DNA of 64,000 bases from Candidatus Cloacimonadota bacterium (lineage in GTDB: Bacteria > Cloacimonadota > Cloacimonadia > Cloacimonadales > TCS61): the NCBI GenBank assembly GCA_021736135.1, contig JAIPGO010000009.1, positions 1 through 64,000 of the forward strand, in the 5' to 3' direction. Shown here in pieces: positions 8,049 to 16,166 of the stretch; within the stretch, counting starts at the first letter, position 1; the number at the start of each line of letters is the position of its first letter. Under the pieces are notes generated by a model, which saw only the letters and a list, made by a program, of their open reading frames with translations, did not search any database and had not been told where the DNA came from. Made by a program: the position numbers and the translations under genes.

Positions 8049-8444
8049 TTAATGACAGAAAATATAGAGGTGGCGGGTGCGGGGTCCGTCGAATTCACAG
8101 AAGAATATGCCCTGCCAGGTACCCAGAAAAAGATTACCGTTTTCGATAATAACCTCCTGAGAGCATCCGATGAGAGAACTTTTCAGATGACTGTCGGAAT
8201 TACCTTCCAGATGGCGGAATTCCTTGAGAACGGGAGAGATACGGTTTAAAGCCAATATTATATCCTGCTGAACGGAGGGATCAGCATGTTCATTGATGGT
8301 GACAGCAGCGGTAGTGTGCGGGACATATAGCGTTATACTGCCATTGAGGAGCGACATATCCGAGACAGCTCTTCGCACTTGAGCCGTTATATCGATCATC
8401 TCATTCCGGGAATGAGATATGATCGTGATCTCTTTTTTCTTCAT
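8049..8444 (-). CDS. YjbQ/UPF0047 family protein
   Basis: 131 residues, the usual family length. Motifs of the family are present: GSITLYVPHTTAAVTINEHAD, then HLKSSLIGCSQEVIIENG, LGTWQGIFFCEFDGPRTR and the terminal short strand. The His and Glu/Asp residues in these segments form the presumed active site. Members have weak thiamine-phosphate synthase activity in vitro; the physiological role is unsettled. The ATG at 8444 is preceded by AGAGG. It stands alone on the minus strand between two repeat elements. A second, divergent family member lies at 48471-48887. Confidence 0.88.
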   Translation of the reverse strand: MKKKEITIISHSRNEMIDITAQVRRAVSDMSLLNGSITLYVPHTTAAVTINEHADPSVQQDIILALNRISPVLKEFRHLEGNSDSHLKSSLIGCSQEVIIENGNLFLGTWQGIFFCEFDGPRTRHLYIFCH

Positions 8445-8454
8445 AATTTACCTC

Positions 8455-8655
8455 TTGAATTTTACCCTTTTTGTGCAATAGACTTTTACAAAGAGTTGTA
8501 AGATCTAATCTGCAATTGGATTTACCCATCACCGTTCACCGTTCACCGTTCACCGTTCACCAATTAAATATTTATGATTATTTTGTAACTTACTCTGTGA
8601 CAGAAACCTGATGCTATTTGTGAAATCCTACTGCACAATATCGATTCAAATGTGA
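8455..8655. mobile_element. MITE-like element, degenerate copy
   Basis: The left end ACCCTTTTTGTGCAATAGAC (8462-8481) and the right end ATCCTACTGCACAATATCGA (8625-8644) match the inverted ends of the elements at 7464 and 28487. The interior is diverged and has received a direct repeat of CACCGTT words (about 8528-8562). It lies directly upstream of the yjbQ gene and about 170 bases before the perR promoter. Confidence 0.5.
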
Positions 8656-8817
8656 GTAATTATCTGATTTTGTCAAGTATGCTTATTTTCTGTCGAGATT
8701 ATTATAATTAGCAGCAGGGTAAGTTTTTTTAAGGGAAATGTTGTCTTAAAACTCAAATTCTTTATATTATATATTTATGGGAAGAGCACGTAATAAGTGG
8801 TGATGGTAAAAAAGCTC

Positions 8818-8846
8818 TTGACTTTTATAATGATTACAAAAATGTA
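8818..8846 (+). promoter_or_regulatory. perR promoter with Per-box-like operator
   Basis: A TTGACT -35 box is at 8818-8823 and a weak -10 (AATGTA) at 8841-8846, 17 bases apart. Within the spacer, 8825-8839 reads TTATAATGATTACAA, one mismatch from the Per box consensus TTATAATNATTATAA. Binding here by the gene product 30 bases downstream would give autoregulation, as known for PerR in other bacteria. Confidence 0.7.
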
Positions 8847-8868
8847 GTCATAACAAAGGGGAATATTA

Positions 8869-9273
8869 ATGCGAGATGCTAAAAGAATTCTGGAAGAGAA
8901 GGATATAAGTCCTTCTTTACAACGTGTGATAATATTGAAATATCTTCAGGAACATCCGAACCATCCGACAGTGGAGGATGTATATCACGATTTGATTGAT
9001 GATATACCTACCCTATCCAAGACGACTATCTATAATACTTTAAAGTTATTTACCCAGAAAGGTATTGTATATCAACTGGCGGTACCGGGAAATGAAGCGC
9101 ATTATGATTATTCAGAGGGTTATCATGCTCATTTGCTGTGTGAGGAGTGTGGTGGTATTTTTGATATTGAGAGTGACATATCCTTGAATATTGAAAATGA
9201 TCTGGAAGGTCACCTGATACTGGGAATAGAAGTGATTTACCGTGGTATCTGCCGTAACTGCAGGAAAGAATAA
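8869..9273 (+). CDS. perR: PerR/Fur-family peroxide-sensing repressor
   Basis: 134 residues, a full-length Fur-family regulator. Residues 1-80 form the winged helix (LSKTTIYNTLKLF recognition region). The second half has the dimerisation domain with the structural zinc site C91-x2-C94 and C128-x2-C131, and His residues at 86 and 88 for the regulatory metal. The placement at the head of a run of peroxide and superoxide defence genes, with a Per box before it, makes PerR more likely than Fur or Zur. In PerR, peroxide oxidises the metal-bound His and releases DNA. Its stop codon overlaps the mutM start by one base. Confidence 0.9.
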   Translation: MRDAKRILEEKDISPSLQRVIILKYLQEHPNHPTVEDVYHDLIDDIPTLSKTTIYNTLKLFTQKGIVYQLAVPGNEAHYDYSEGYHAHLLCEECGGIFDIESDISLNIENDLEGHLILGIEVIYRGICRNCRKE

Positions 9274-10073
9274 TGCCGGAATTGCCAGAAGTGGAAACCA
9301 TTGTGCGTGAATTGCGCGGAGAAATAACAGGAAAGGAACTTACAGAAATAATCAGTCTGCGGCCCGGAACAGTAAAGGGAGCATGCAAGAAGGAGTCGGG
9401 AACCCTGGGCAGGATAAACTCGGTGAGTCGAAGAGGTAAATATATCATTCTGGGAACAGATAGTGACCTGGCAATAGTTATCCATTTAAGAATGACGGGT
9501 AAATTACAGAAGCGGAAGGAGAACGAAGAGCGCCCAGCCCATTGTCGGGCGGAACTGCAATTCGGAGATGGGAGTGTATATTATTTTGATGATGTGCGAA
9601 CATTTGGAAAGATAGAAATATTAGAAAGCGGCAACCTGTCAGGAGCATTGAGTAAACTGGGAATAGAGCCATTTAGTGCTGAATTTAATGCGGAATATCT
9701 CAGTAACCGGATGCATAACAGGAAAGCACCGATAAAAAGTTTATTATTAGACCAGTCACTAATAGCCGGACTGGGTAATATTTACGTATGTGAAATTCTG
9801 CACCGCTGCGGAATTGCACCGCAAAGAGAGGGTAACAGTCTCAGAAGAGAAGAATTTGGCAAATTAGCTGCCGAGACAACTCAGGTATTAAGTGAAGCCA
9901 TTGAGAAAAACGGGACAACCATCTCAGATTATCGCAGAGTGGATAACAAGCGGGGAGAGTTTCAGAATTTTCTACGTGTTTATGGCAAGAAAGACTGCGT
10001 CTGCGGGAATAAAATTCTACGCATAAAGCAATCAGGCAGGACAAGTTACTACTGTCCGGTCTGCCAGCAATAA
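9273..10073 (+). CDS. mutM: formamidopyrimidine-DNA glycosylase
   Basis: 266 residues, normal length. The N-terminus MPELPEVE supplies the catalytic Pro2 and Glu3; HLRMTGKL follows, and DQSLIAGLGNIYV is the family's helix-two-turn-helix. It ends in a zinc finger, CVCGNK ... YYCPVCQ. The first cysteine pair is C-x-C instead of the usual C-x2-C, a small oddity. The enzyme removes 8-oxoguanine and other oxidised purines and nicks the strand. The start overlaps the perR stop, so the two are translated together. This places oxidative DNA repair under the peroxide regulator. Confidence 0.95.
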   Translation: MPELPEVETIVRELRGEITGKELTEIISLRPGTVKGACKKESGTLGRINSVSRRGKYIILGTDSDLAIVIHLRMTGKLQKRKENEERPAHCRAELQFGDGSVYYFDDVRTFGKIEILESGNLSGALSKLGIEPFSAEFNAEYLSNRMHNRKAPIKSLLLDQSLIAGLGNIYVCEILHRCGIAPQREGNSLRREEFGKLAAETTQVLSEAIEKNGTTISDYRRVDNKRGEFQNFLRVYGKKDCVCGNKILRIKQSGRTSYYCPVCQQ

Positions 10074-10128
10074 GGAATTAATTGAAAACAGAGAAAAAAT
10101 AATTAAGATATAGAACAGGAGGTTATTA

Positions 10129-11301
10129 GTGAAAGCGGTAAGAATAACAGATGACATTTACTGGGTGGGAGCGATAGACTGGGATCTGCGTAATTTTCAT
10201 GGCTACCTGACGCAGCGCGGGTCGACCTATAATTCCTATTTAATTATAGATGAGAAAGTGACATTAATAGACAACGTGAAATCCTATATGTTTTCTGAGC
10301 AGGTAGAGCGGATCAGCTCCGTGATAGATCCCGGTAAAATAGACATAATAATCCAGAATCATATAGAGATGGATCATTCGGGCAGTTTACCCTTGATCAA
10401 GCAGTTATGCCCCAACGCAGAGATCTATGCAACGGCTAAAGGTGCCGAGGGATTAAACCGGCATTTCAAGAAGAACTGGGATATTCATGAAGTAAAAAGC
10501 GGTTCGACCTTGAGCCTGGGGAAACGTGAGTTGACATTTGTGCCGACACCCATGGTGCACTGGCCCGATAATATGGTGAGTTATTCCGCAGCCGACAAGA
10601 TACTTTTTTCCAATGATGCATTTGGCCAGCATATTGCCTCGCATGAACGCTTTGATTATGAATATGCCCAGGGGATTCTGGAAGAGGAAGCAGCCAAGTA
10701 TTATGCCAACATCGTTTTACCTTATGGAGCGCAGGTAGTGAAAGCCCTGGAAGCAGTAGGCGGACTGGAAATAGACTGGATACTACCCAGCCATGGGCTT
10801 ATCTGGCATGACCGGATACCACGGATGATAGAGCTTTATGATAAATGGTCACATAATAGAACGCAGGAAAAAGCTTTGATCATCTATGATTCGATGTGGG
10901 GAACCACCGAAATAATGGCAAAAATGATTCATGGTGTATTTGAAGATTCAGGAATAATGGCTCAATTGTTTAATCTGCGTTATACACATATTTCAGATAT
11001 CATGACCAGTATTCTTGATGCACGCTATATATGTCTGGGCTCACCCACATTGAATAACAACATATTACCGACGATGGCATCATTTCTTACGTATTTTAAA
11101 GGGCTGGCACCGAAAAAGCGGATCGGACTTGCCTTTGGTTCTTATGGCTGGGGCGGGCAGAGTATTCCCATACTGGATAGTGCACTGGAAGAAATGAAAT
11201 TTGAGAGGCTAAAAGCAATCAAAGTAAAATTTATTCCGGATCCAGAGGAATTGACAGCAGCAGGCGAGCATTTGAAGAAAGAAATTGCAGCTTATAAATA
11301 A
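10129..11301 (+). CDS. fprA: flavodiiron protein (FprA-type oxygen/NO reductase)
   Basis: 390 residues: a metallo-beta-lactamase-like domain (1-245) with the diiron ligands H78, E80, D82 and H83 (NHIEMDHSG), later His and Asp in PMVHWPDN and SNDAFGQH, and His in PSHGLIWH. A flavodoxin domain (from about 250, DSMWGTTEIMAKMI) binds FMN. Such proteins reduce O2 to water, or NO to N2O, with electrons from rubredoxin, and a rubredoxin gene lies in the same cluster. The start is a GTG at 10129 after AGGAGG. It is cytoplasmic. Confidence 0.95.
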   Translation: MKAVRITDDIYWVGAIDWDLRNFHGYLTQRGSTYNSYLIIDEKVTLIDNVKSYMFSEQVERISSVIDPGKIDIIIQNHIEMDHSGSLPLIKQLCPNAEIYATAKGAEGLNRHFKKNWDIHEVKSGSTLSLGKRELTFVPTPMVHWPDNMVSYSAADKILFSNDAFGQHIASHERFDYEYAQGILEEEAAKYYANIVLPYGAQVVKALEAVGGLEIDWILPSHGLIWHDRIPRMIELYDKWSHNRTQEKALIIYDSMWGTTEIMAKMIHGVFEDSGIMAQLFNLRYTHISDIMTSILDARYICLGSPTLNNNILPTMASFLTYFKGLAPKKRIGLAFGSYGWGGQSIPILDSALEEMKFERLKAIKVKFIPDPEELTAAGEHLKKEIAAYK

Positions 11302-11319
11302 TAAAAGGAGAATGTATTA

Positions 11320-11820
11320 ATGGCAGTAATAAGTTTAAAGGGGAACGTAGTTAACACATATGGCGATTTACCGGTTTTGGACAGCCAGGCCCCGGGATTC
11401 CGCTTAACCAGGAATAATTTAAGTGATGTCGGCCTTCAGGAATATGAAGGCAGCCGGATCGTTATGAATATTTTTCCCAGTCTGGATACATCCGTATGTG
11501 CGGCATCAGTGCGCAGATTCAATGCATTGGCTGAAAAATTACCGGGAGTTTACGTTTTGTGCATATCAGCAGATCTGCCCTTTGCTCAAGCCCGGTTTTG
11601 TGGAGCAGAAGGATTGGAAAAAGTGGAAACGCTCAGCGATTTCCGTTCTCCGCGATTTGGCATTGATTATGGGATCAAGATCAAAGACGGCCCAATGGAA
11701 GGATTACTGGCAAGAGCCGTGATCGTGATAGAGTTTGATGGTGTGATTGGTTACACGCAACTGGTTCCTGAGATAGTTCAAGAACCTGATTATGATGCAG
11801 TAATGGCATATTTAAAATAG
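11320..11820 (+). CDS. tpx: thiol peroxidase, atypical 2-Cys peroxiredoxin
   Basis: 166 residues, the usual Tpx length. The peroxidatic cysteine is C60 in FPSLDTSVCAASVRRF and the resolving cysteine is C94 in ARFCGAEG, the arrangement specific to Tpx. It reduces hydrogen peroxide and small alkyl peroxides, recycled by thioredoxin. The start follows AAAAGGAG. It lies 18 bases after fprA and 18 before ferritin, in the middle of the oxygen-defence operon. Confidence 0.95.
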   Translation: MAVISLKGNVVNTYGDLPVLDSQAPGFRLTRNNLSDVGLQEYEGSRIVMNIFPSLDTSVCAASVRRFNALAEKLPGVYVLCISADLPFAQARFCGAEGLEKVETLSDFRSPRFGIDYGIKIKDGPMEGLLARAVIVIEFDGVIGYTQLVPEIVQEPDYDAVMAYLK

Positions 11821-11838
11821 AAATATAAGGAGGCAAAA

Positions 11839-12357
11839 ATGAGACTTTCAGAAAAACTTGCCCAGGCAATAAATATTCAGATCAATAAGGAACTGTATTC
11901 GGAATATTTTTACCTTTCCATGGCAGCATATTTTGAAGCGGAAAACCTGCCGGGATTTGCTAATTTCTTCATTGTGCAGACCCAGGAAGAGCGCTTTCAT
12001 GTGATGAAGTTTTTTCATTATATGCATGAACGCGGAGCACGAGTAAAACTGCTGCCGATAGCAGGTCCGCAGACTGAATTCCAGTCACCGCTGGAAATAT
12101 TTCAAATGGCATATAAGCATGAAGTATATGTATCGGACAGTATCAATGAATTGATGGATATTGCCAAAGCAGATAATGATCATGCTTCGCAGGTATTTTT
12201 GCAGTGGTATATAGGCGAGCAGGTTGAGGAAGAAGCGTCAATGGATGATATAGTAAACCGTTTAAGCCGCACAGGAGATAATAACTATGGTTTACTGATG
12301 CTTGACAAAGAGCTGGCGTTGCGGGTATTTACACCCCCGGTAACTCAAACAAATTAA
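11839..12357 (+). CDS. ftn: bacterial non-haem ferritin
   Basis: 172 residues, normal for FtnA. Ferroxidase-centre residues are visible in NKELYSEYFYLSMAAYFE and TQEERFHVMKFFHYMHERG, with later Glu residues in YIGEQVEEEASM. Twenty-four subunits would store iron as ferric mineral, which limits Fenton chemistry. AGGAGG precedes the ATG. It is cytoplasmic and part of the PerR cluster, between thiol peroxidase and desulfoferrodoxin. Confidence 0.95.
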   Translation: MRLSEKLAQAINIQINKELYSEYFYLSMAAYFEAENLPGFANFFIVQTQEERFHVMKFFHYMHERGARVKLLPIAGPQTEFQSPLEIFQMAYKHEVYVSDSINELMDIAKADNDHASQVFLQWYIGEQVEEEASMDDIVNRLSRTGDNNYGLLMLDKELALRVFTPPVTQTN

Positions 12358-12368
12358 GGAGGATTATA

Positions 12369-12755
12369 ATGGAAAACACGGCATTAAGAGAAGTTTATTA
12401 CTGTGAATTGTGTGGAAATGTGGTGGAAGTGCTAAATGCAGGCGCTAAAGATTTGACCTGCTGCGGACAGAAAATGAATTTACTGGAAGCAAAGACGGAA
12501 GATGCATCCACAGAAAAACATGTACCTTATATCGAAGAAACAGAAAATGGTGTTCTGGTGAAAGTAGGTCAGAATACTGCTCATCCTATGCTGGATAAGC
12601 ATTACATCAAGTTCATAGAAGTACATACGGAAAGTGAAGTATATCGTCATGAACTCAAACCCGGAGATGAGCCGCAGGCGGAATTTCCGCTAAAGAAATC
12701 CAGGATAAAATTTGCCCTGGAATGGTGTAATCTGCATGGATTGTGGAAGGGTTAA
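12369..12755 (+). CDS. dfx: desulfoferrodoxin (superoxide reductase)
   Basis: 128 residues with both iron centres. Centre I is the desulforedoxin-type Fe(Cys)4 formed by C12, C15, C31 and C32 (YYCELCG, LTCCGQK). Centre II, the active Fe(His)4Cys site, is given by EKHVPYIE, NTAHPMLDKHYI and EWCNLHGLW. The enzyme reduces superoxide to hydrogen peroxide without making oxygen, and the peroxide then goes to rubrerythrin or Tpx, both in this cluster. The start follows AAGGAGGATTATA. Rubredoxin is the usual electron donor. Confidence 0.95.
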   Translation: MENTALREVYYCELCGNVVEVLNAGAKDLTCCGQKMNLLEAKTEDASTEKHVPYIEETENGVLVKVGQNTAHPMLDKHYIKFIEVHTESEVYRHELKPGDEPQAEFPLKKSRIKFALEWCNLHGLWKG

Positions 12756-12756
12756 A

Positions 12757-12936
12757 ATGGATAACAAGCAGAAAATAATCGAGCTGATGCGCAAGGCGGG
12801 ACAGCCCTTGAAAGCAGGTGAAATTGTTGAATTAAGCGGACTGGAAAAAACAGTAGTTGACAAGGTAATGAAGGAATTACAGAAAGAAGAAGCAATAGTA
12901 TCCCCAAAACGTTGTTACTGGGAAGCTAAGAAATAA
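12757..12936 (+). CDS. mini winged-helix protein, 59 aa
   Basis: The start ATG at 12757 sits right behind the desulfoferrodoxin stop. The whole protein is one winged-helix domain: KIIELMRKAGQPLKAGEIVE is helix 1-2, SGLEKTVVDKVMKELQKEE the recognition region, and ISPKRCYW-like strands form the wing. There is no effector domain. Single Cys near the C-terminus. Such small HTH proteins occur next to rubrerythrin genes in anaerobes; DNA binding is likely, but the target is unknown. It could be a second, local regulator of the cluster. Confidence 0.75.
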   Translation: MDNKQKIIELMRKAGQPLKAGEIVELSGLEKTVVDKVMKELQKEEAIVSPKRCYWEAKK

Positions 12937-12949
12937 GACAGGAGAAGAC

Positions 12950-13537
12950 ATGGAATTTAAAGAATCAAAAACAGCACTTAATCTGATGAAAGCATTTGCC
13001 GGAGAATCTCAGGCGCGTAACCGTTATTCATATTACAGCCGTATTGCTAATAAAGAAGGCTATCAGCAGATAGAGGCAATCTTTAATGAAACAGCAGAAA
13101 ATGAGAAAGAGCATGCCAAGCTTTTTTTCAAAATGCTGTTAAAATATGGAATGAATGAAGAAGTGATCGAGTTGAACGGCGCCGGTTATCCGGTAGCAAT
13201 GTCAAGCACACTGAAGAATCTGGAGTATGCAGCCAACGGTGAGAAAGAAGAATGGTCGGAGCTGTATCCGGAATTTGCCAGAATGGCGGCCAGCGAAGGC
13301 TATAAGGACGTAGCGACTCTTTTTACTTTGATTGCGGCAATAGAAAAGCATCATGAAGAGCGTTACCGTCAACTCTGGAAGAATGTAAAAGACCTGAGTG
13401 TATTTAAGAAAGATGGCAAAGTTTTCTGGAAATGTCGCAAATGTGGTCATGTTGTAGAGGCTATCGAAGCGCCGGAGAAATGCCCGGTGTGTTCGCATGA
13501 ACAGGCGTATTTTGAGATTTTAATAGAGAATTATTAG
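12950..13537 (+). CDS. rbr: rubrerythrin
   Basis: 195 residues with the standard two domains. Residues 1-145 form the four-helix diiron domain with paired ExxH-type ligands (FAGESQARNRY, ETAENEKEHAKLF, AAIEKHHEERY). Residues 155-195 are the rubredoxin-like Fe(Cys)4 domain (WKCRKCGH, EKCPVCSHEQAYFE). It reduces hydrogen peroxide with electrons from rubredoxin and NAD(P)H. AGGAG precedes the start. It lies 13 bases after the mini-HTH gene and 12 before rubredoxin. Confidence 0.96.
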   Translation: MEFKESKTALNLMKAFAGESQARNRYSYYSRIANKEGYQQIEAIFNETAENEKEHAKLFFKMLLKYGMNEEVIELNGAGYPVAMSSTLKNLEYAANGEKEEWSELYPEFARMAASEGYKDVATLFTLIAAIEKHHEERYRQLWKNVKDLSVFKKDGKVFWKCRKCGHVVEAIEAPEKCPVCSHEQAYFEILIENY

Positions 13538-13549
13538 ACAGGAGGAATT

Positions 13550-13690
13550 ATGCAAAAGTATATCTGTGATGCCTGTGGTTATATCTATGACCCGGCAGAA
13601 AACAACAACGTACCGTTTGAAGACCTGCCGGAAGACTGGACTTGCCCCGAATGCGGCGTTGGTAAAGACCTGTTCAGTCCGATGGATTAA
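13550..13690 (+). CDS. rub: rubredoxin, 46 aa
   Basis: A 47-codon frame after AGGAGGAATT, too short for most ORF lists. The protein starts [17 protein letters not shown] and has the Fe(Cys)4 ligands C6, C9, C32 and C35 (second pair [13 protein letters not shown]). It is somewhat shorter than the typical 52-54 residues, with the middle loop trimmed. It would donate electrons to rubrerythrin, desulfoferrodoxin and the flavodiiron protein encoded upstream. It is the last gene before a terminator-like hairpin. Confidence 0.95.
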   Translation: MQKYICDACGYIYDPAENNNVPFEDLPEDWTCPECGVGKDLFSPMD

Positions 13691-13725
13691 ATGGGATTTC
13701 TTTCAGTATGTGATTTAATGGAAAT

Positions 13726-13755
13726 AGAAAATGCTGCTTTCGGGCAGCATTTTCT
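13726..13755 (+). terminator. hairpin after rubredoxin
   Basis: AGAAAATGCTGC (13726-13737) pairs perfectly over 12 bases with GCAGCATTTTCT (13744-13755) around a 6-base loop. The downstream T-run is within the stem rather than behind it, so the strength is uncertain. It would separate the defence operon from the following ferritin-like gene. Confidence 0.6.
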
Positions 13756-13800
13756 AAAAGAAAAATTTTAAGATAATATATATACGGAGGATTTTAAAGT

Positions 13801-14253
13801 ATGAAAAGAGAAGATTTTAAAGCCATAATCGAGTTTGCGATTGAAAGAGAACGCGAGGCAGTAACATTTTACCAGGAATTACAGGAAAAAGTGAAATTCA
13901 AGAGCCAGCAGGAGATGCTAAAAGAACTGGAAATGATGGAACGAGGACATATAACGGTTTTAACCAACATCCTGGAGAAAGGAGCCGAAAACATAGTCCC
14001 CAAAAACGTGGAAGATCTGCACATTAGCGAATACCTGGTTAAGGGAGAGCCATCAGGAGAACTTACATATCAGGATATTTTGATAGTGGCAATGAAGCGT
14101 GAGGAGGCCTCCACGAATCTTTATAAAGACCTGGCGAAACGTTTTAAGGGAACGGAAACAGAAGGCTTATTTCAGAGACTGGCAGAAGAAGAAGGCGGTC
14201 ATAAACTGAAATTTGAAAAACTATATGATGAGGAAATTCTGAAAAACAATTAG
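13801..14253 (+). CDS. ferritin-like (rubrerythrin-domain) diiron protein
   Basis: 150 residues, a rubrerythrin-like four-helix bundle without the rubredoxin domain. Paired iron-ligand motifs are seen in IEREREAVTFYQEL, MMERGHITVL, MKREEASTNLYKDL and LAEEEGGHKLKFEKL. ACGGAGG lies a few bases upstream. This family occurs widely in anaerobes beside redox genes; a peroxidase or iron-handling role is likely but not shown. It lies 10 bases before the dihydroorotate-dehydrogenase-like gene, so it may start the transcript of the respiratory operon. Confidence 0.85.
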   Translation: MKREDFKAIIEFAIEREREAVTFYQELQEKVKFKSQQEMLKELEMMERGHITVLTNILEKGAENIVPKNVEDLHISEYLVKGEPSGELTYQDILIVAMKREEASTNLYKDLAKRFKGTETEGLFQRLAEEEGGHKLKFEKLYDEEILKNN

Positions 14254-14263
14254 GAGCGGATCG

Positions 14264-15241
14264 ATGTTAGATTTGCAGGTGAAATATGCCGGCTTGACTT
14301 TGCCAAGCCCTGTAATTGCGGGCTCCAGTGGTTTAAGCAGAAACCTGGAGACAGTGAAAGCTTTAGCAGCGGCAGGTGCAGGCGCGATTGTATTACCCTC
14401 ACTATTTGAAGAGCAGATAGAAAGGGAAATTGCTACCCTGGAAACAGAAAGCGCTTATACGGAAGGACAGGAAATGCTGGAATATTTCCAGAAACAGCAT
14501 GCCCTGGAAGAATATCTGGGGATGATAAAAAGAACGAAAGAGGCTGTGGAGATTCCCGTAATTGCCAGCATCAATTGTTATCGAGCAGGTTCCTGGATGG
14601 AATTTGCACATCGGATTGCTACGGCAGGAGCAGATGCTCTGGAACTGAATATTTTTTATTTAACCAGCAATCCGGATATAACAGATAACGAGATCAGGAA
14701 TAATTATCTGACAATTGCCCGTCAGATTGTAAAGGAAATAGATATTCCTGTGATACTCAAAGTTAGCTCCAGTTTTACAAATCTAACCGGGATTATGCGG
14801 GAACTCTCATTTACAGGAATCGACGGACTGGTGCTTTTTAACCGGTTTGTGAGACCGGATATTGACGTGGAACGCCTGGAAATGCGAACAGCAGAAGTGA
14901 TCTCATCCGTTTCTGATATGAGTGCATCTCTGCGCTGGATTGGTATTCTGAGCGATAAAGTTGATTGCGACCTTTGTGCCTCATCAGGAATAAAGAACGG
15001 CGAAGACGTGATAAAGATGCTGCTTGCCGGAGCAAATGCCGTGCAGATGGTGAATGCCCTTTATCTGGAAGGTGCATCTGCAGTAAGCAGCGCTCTTGCT
15101 TATATCCGTAAATGGATGGAGCGACATAATTTTTCTGATATTGAGGAATTTCGCGGCAGATTAAGCCAGGATAGCCTTACTGATGCTACTTTATATGAGA
15201 GAGTGCAATTTATAAAGTATTTCTCTGAATATAAAAAATAG
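14264..15241 (+). CDS. dihydroorotate dehydrogenase-like flavoprotein
   Basis: 325 residues, a TIM-barrel FMN enzyme of the class 1 PyrD superfamily. It begins with LQVKYAGLTLPSPVIAGSSGLS, has the substrate-loop region IASINCYRAGSWMEFA and ALELNIFY, and a late GIKNGEDVIKMLLAGANAVQMVNAL phosphate-binding segment. Members of this branch are annotated 'dihydroorotate dehydrogenase-like' and often sit beside pyruvate:ferredoxin oxidoreductase or ion-pump genes rather than pyrimidine genes. No pyr genes are near here. It lies 17 bases before nqrB and probably belongs to that operon. Confidence 0.82.
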   Translation: MLDLQVKYAGLTLPSPVIAGSSGLSRNLETVKALAAAGAGAIVLPSLFEEQIEREIATLETESAYTEGQEMLEYFQKQHALEEYLGMIKRTKEAVEIPVIASINCYRAGSWMEFAHRIATAGADALELNIFYLTSNPDITDNEIRNNYLTIARQIVKEIDIPVILKVSSSFTNLTGIMRELSFTGIDGLVLFNRFVRPDIDVERLEMRTAEVISSVSDMSASLRWIGILSDKVDCDLCASSGIKNGEDVIKMLLAGANAVQMVNALYLEGASAVSSALAYIRKWMERHNFSDIEEFRGRLSQDSLTDATLYERVQFIKYFSEYKK

Positions 15242-15257
15242 TCCGAACAGGTAATCA

Positions 15258-16166
15258 ATGTTAAAAAAGCTGTTTCTACAACAGAAGATAATGGACAGGG
15301 TGCTTTATGCACTGATACCCCTTGTCATCTATGGTATATTTCGCTTTGGCTGGCAGGTTCTGGCAATAGTGCTTGTCTCCAATGTTTTTGCCGTATTAAC
15401 TGAATATCTGTTTATCCGCCAAAAGAAAGGCGGCAGGATAAGTGGAGCAGTATGGGTAACGGGGACATTACTGGCTTTGATATTACCGCCAACCTTACCC
15501 CTTTGGATGGCTGCTTTGGGGGCGATAGTGGCAGTATCCTTTGGCAAGATGGTATTTGGCGGATTTGGCATGAATATCTTCAATCCAGCCCTGGTAGGAA
15601 GAATATTTCTTTTCGTGACATTCCCTCAGCAGATGGGAGCGAGCTGGCAAAATCCCTTTAGGGGTTTTCCGGGAGGATTGGCAGCCTGGAATCATTCTGC
15701 AGCTTTAACATCTGCCACACCGATTGCCGCATTAGGAAACGGGCAGACCAGTTTCTGGAATTTATTTTCAGGTAATACAGCAGGATGTATTGGAGAAGTA
15801 TCCACGCTTTTGATCCTTCTCGCAGGTGTATATCTGATCCTCACCAAAACAGCAAAATGGCAGCCGATGGCTGGAGGGATTATTTCATTCCTGGTTTTCA
15901 CACTGCTTTTTTATGGAGCGAATCCTTTTTACTATTTCGCTGCCGGAGGTGTTGCCTTTGGAATGGTTTTTATGATCACAGACCCGGTGAGTATGCCCAA
16001 GGATAAAAGAGTGATCTGGATAAATGCTGCCCTGGTAGGTTTTCTGGCGGTAGTGATCCGAAAATATTCCAATTTTGATGAAGGCTTCATGTTTGCGCTT
16101 CTCTTGGGAAATACGTTTTCTCCGCTACTTGATTATGCCTGGGGAAAGAAAAAGGGCGTTAAATAA
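15258..16166 (+). CDS. nqrB: NqrB/RnfD-type subunit of ion-translocating NADH dehydrogenase
   Basis: 302 residues with about ten membrane helices. Landmarks are GGFGMNIFNPALVGRIFL, and SAALTSATPIAAL, in which T154 is the predicted covalent FMN site, and FMITDPVSMP near the end. The length fits RnfD; classical NqrB has a further N-terminal extension of about 60-100 residues. Because the operon ends with nqrF rather than rnfC/rnfB genes I name it nqrB, but rnfD is an equally fair name by size. No nqrA precedes it. The stop overlaps the nqrC start (TAATG). Confidence 0.85.
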   Translation: MLKKLFLQQKIMDRVLYALIPLVIYGIFRFGWQVLAIVLVSNVFAVLTEYLFIRQKKGGRISGAVWVTGTLLALILPPTLPLWMAALGAIVAVSFGKMVFGGFGMNIFNPALVGRIFLFVTFPQQMGASWQNPFRGFPGGLAAWNHSAALTSATPIAALGNGQTSFWNLFSGNTAGCIGEVSTLLILLAGVYLILTKTAKWQPMAGGIISFLVFTLLFYGANPFYYFAAGGVAFGMVFMITDPVSMPKDKRVIWINAALVGFLAVVIRKYSNFDEGFMFALLLGNTFSPLLDYAWGKKKGVK

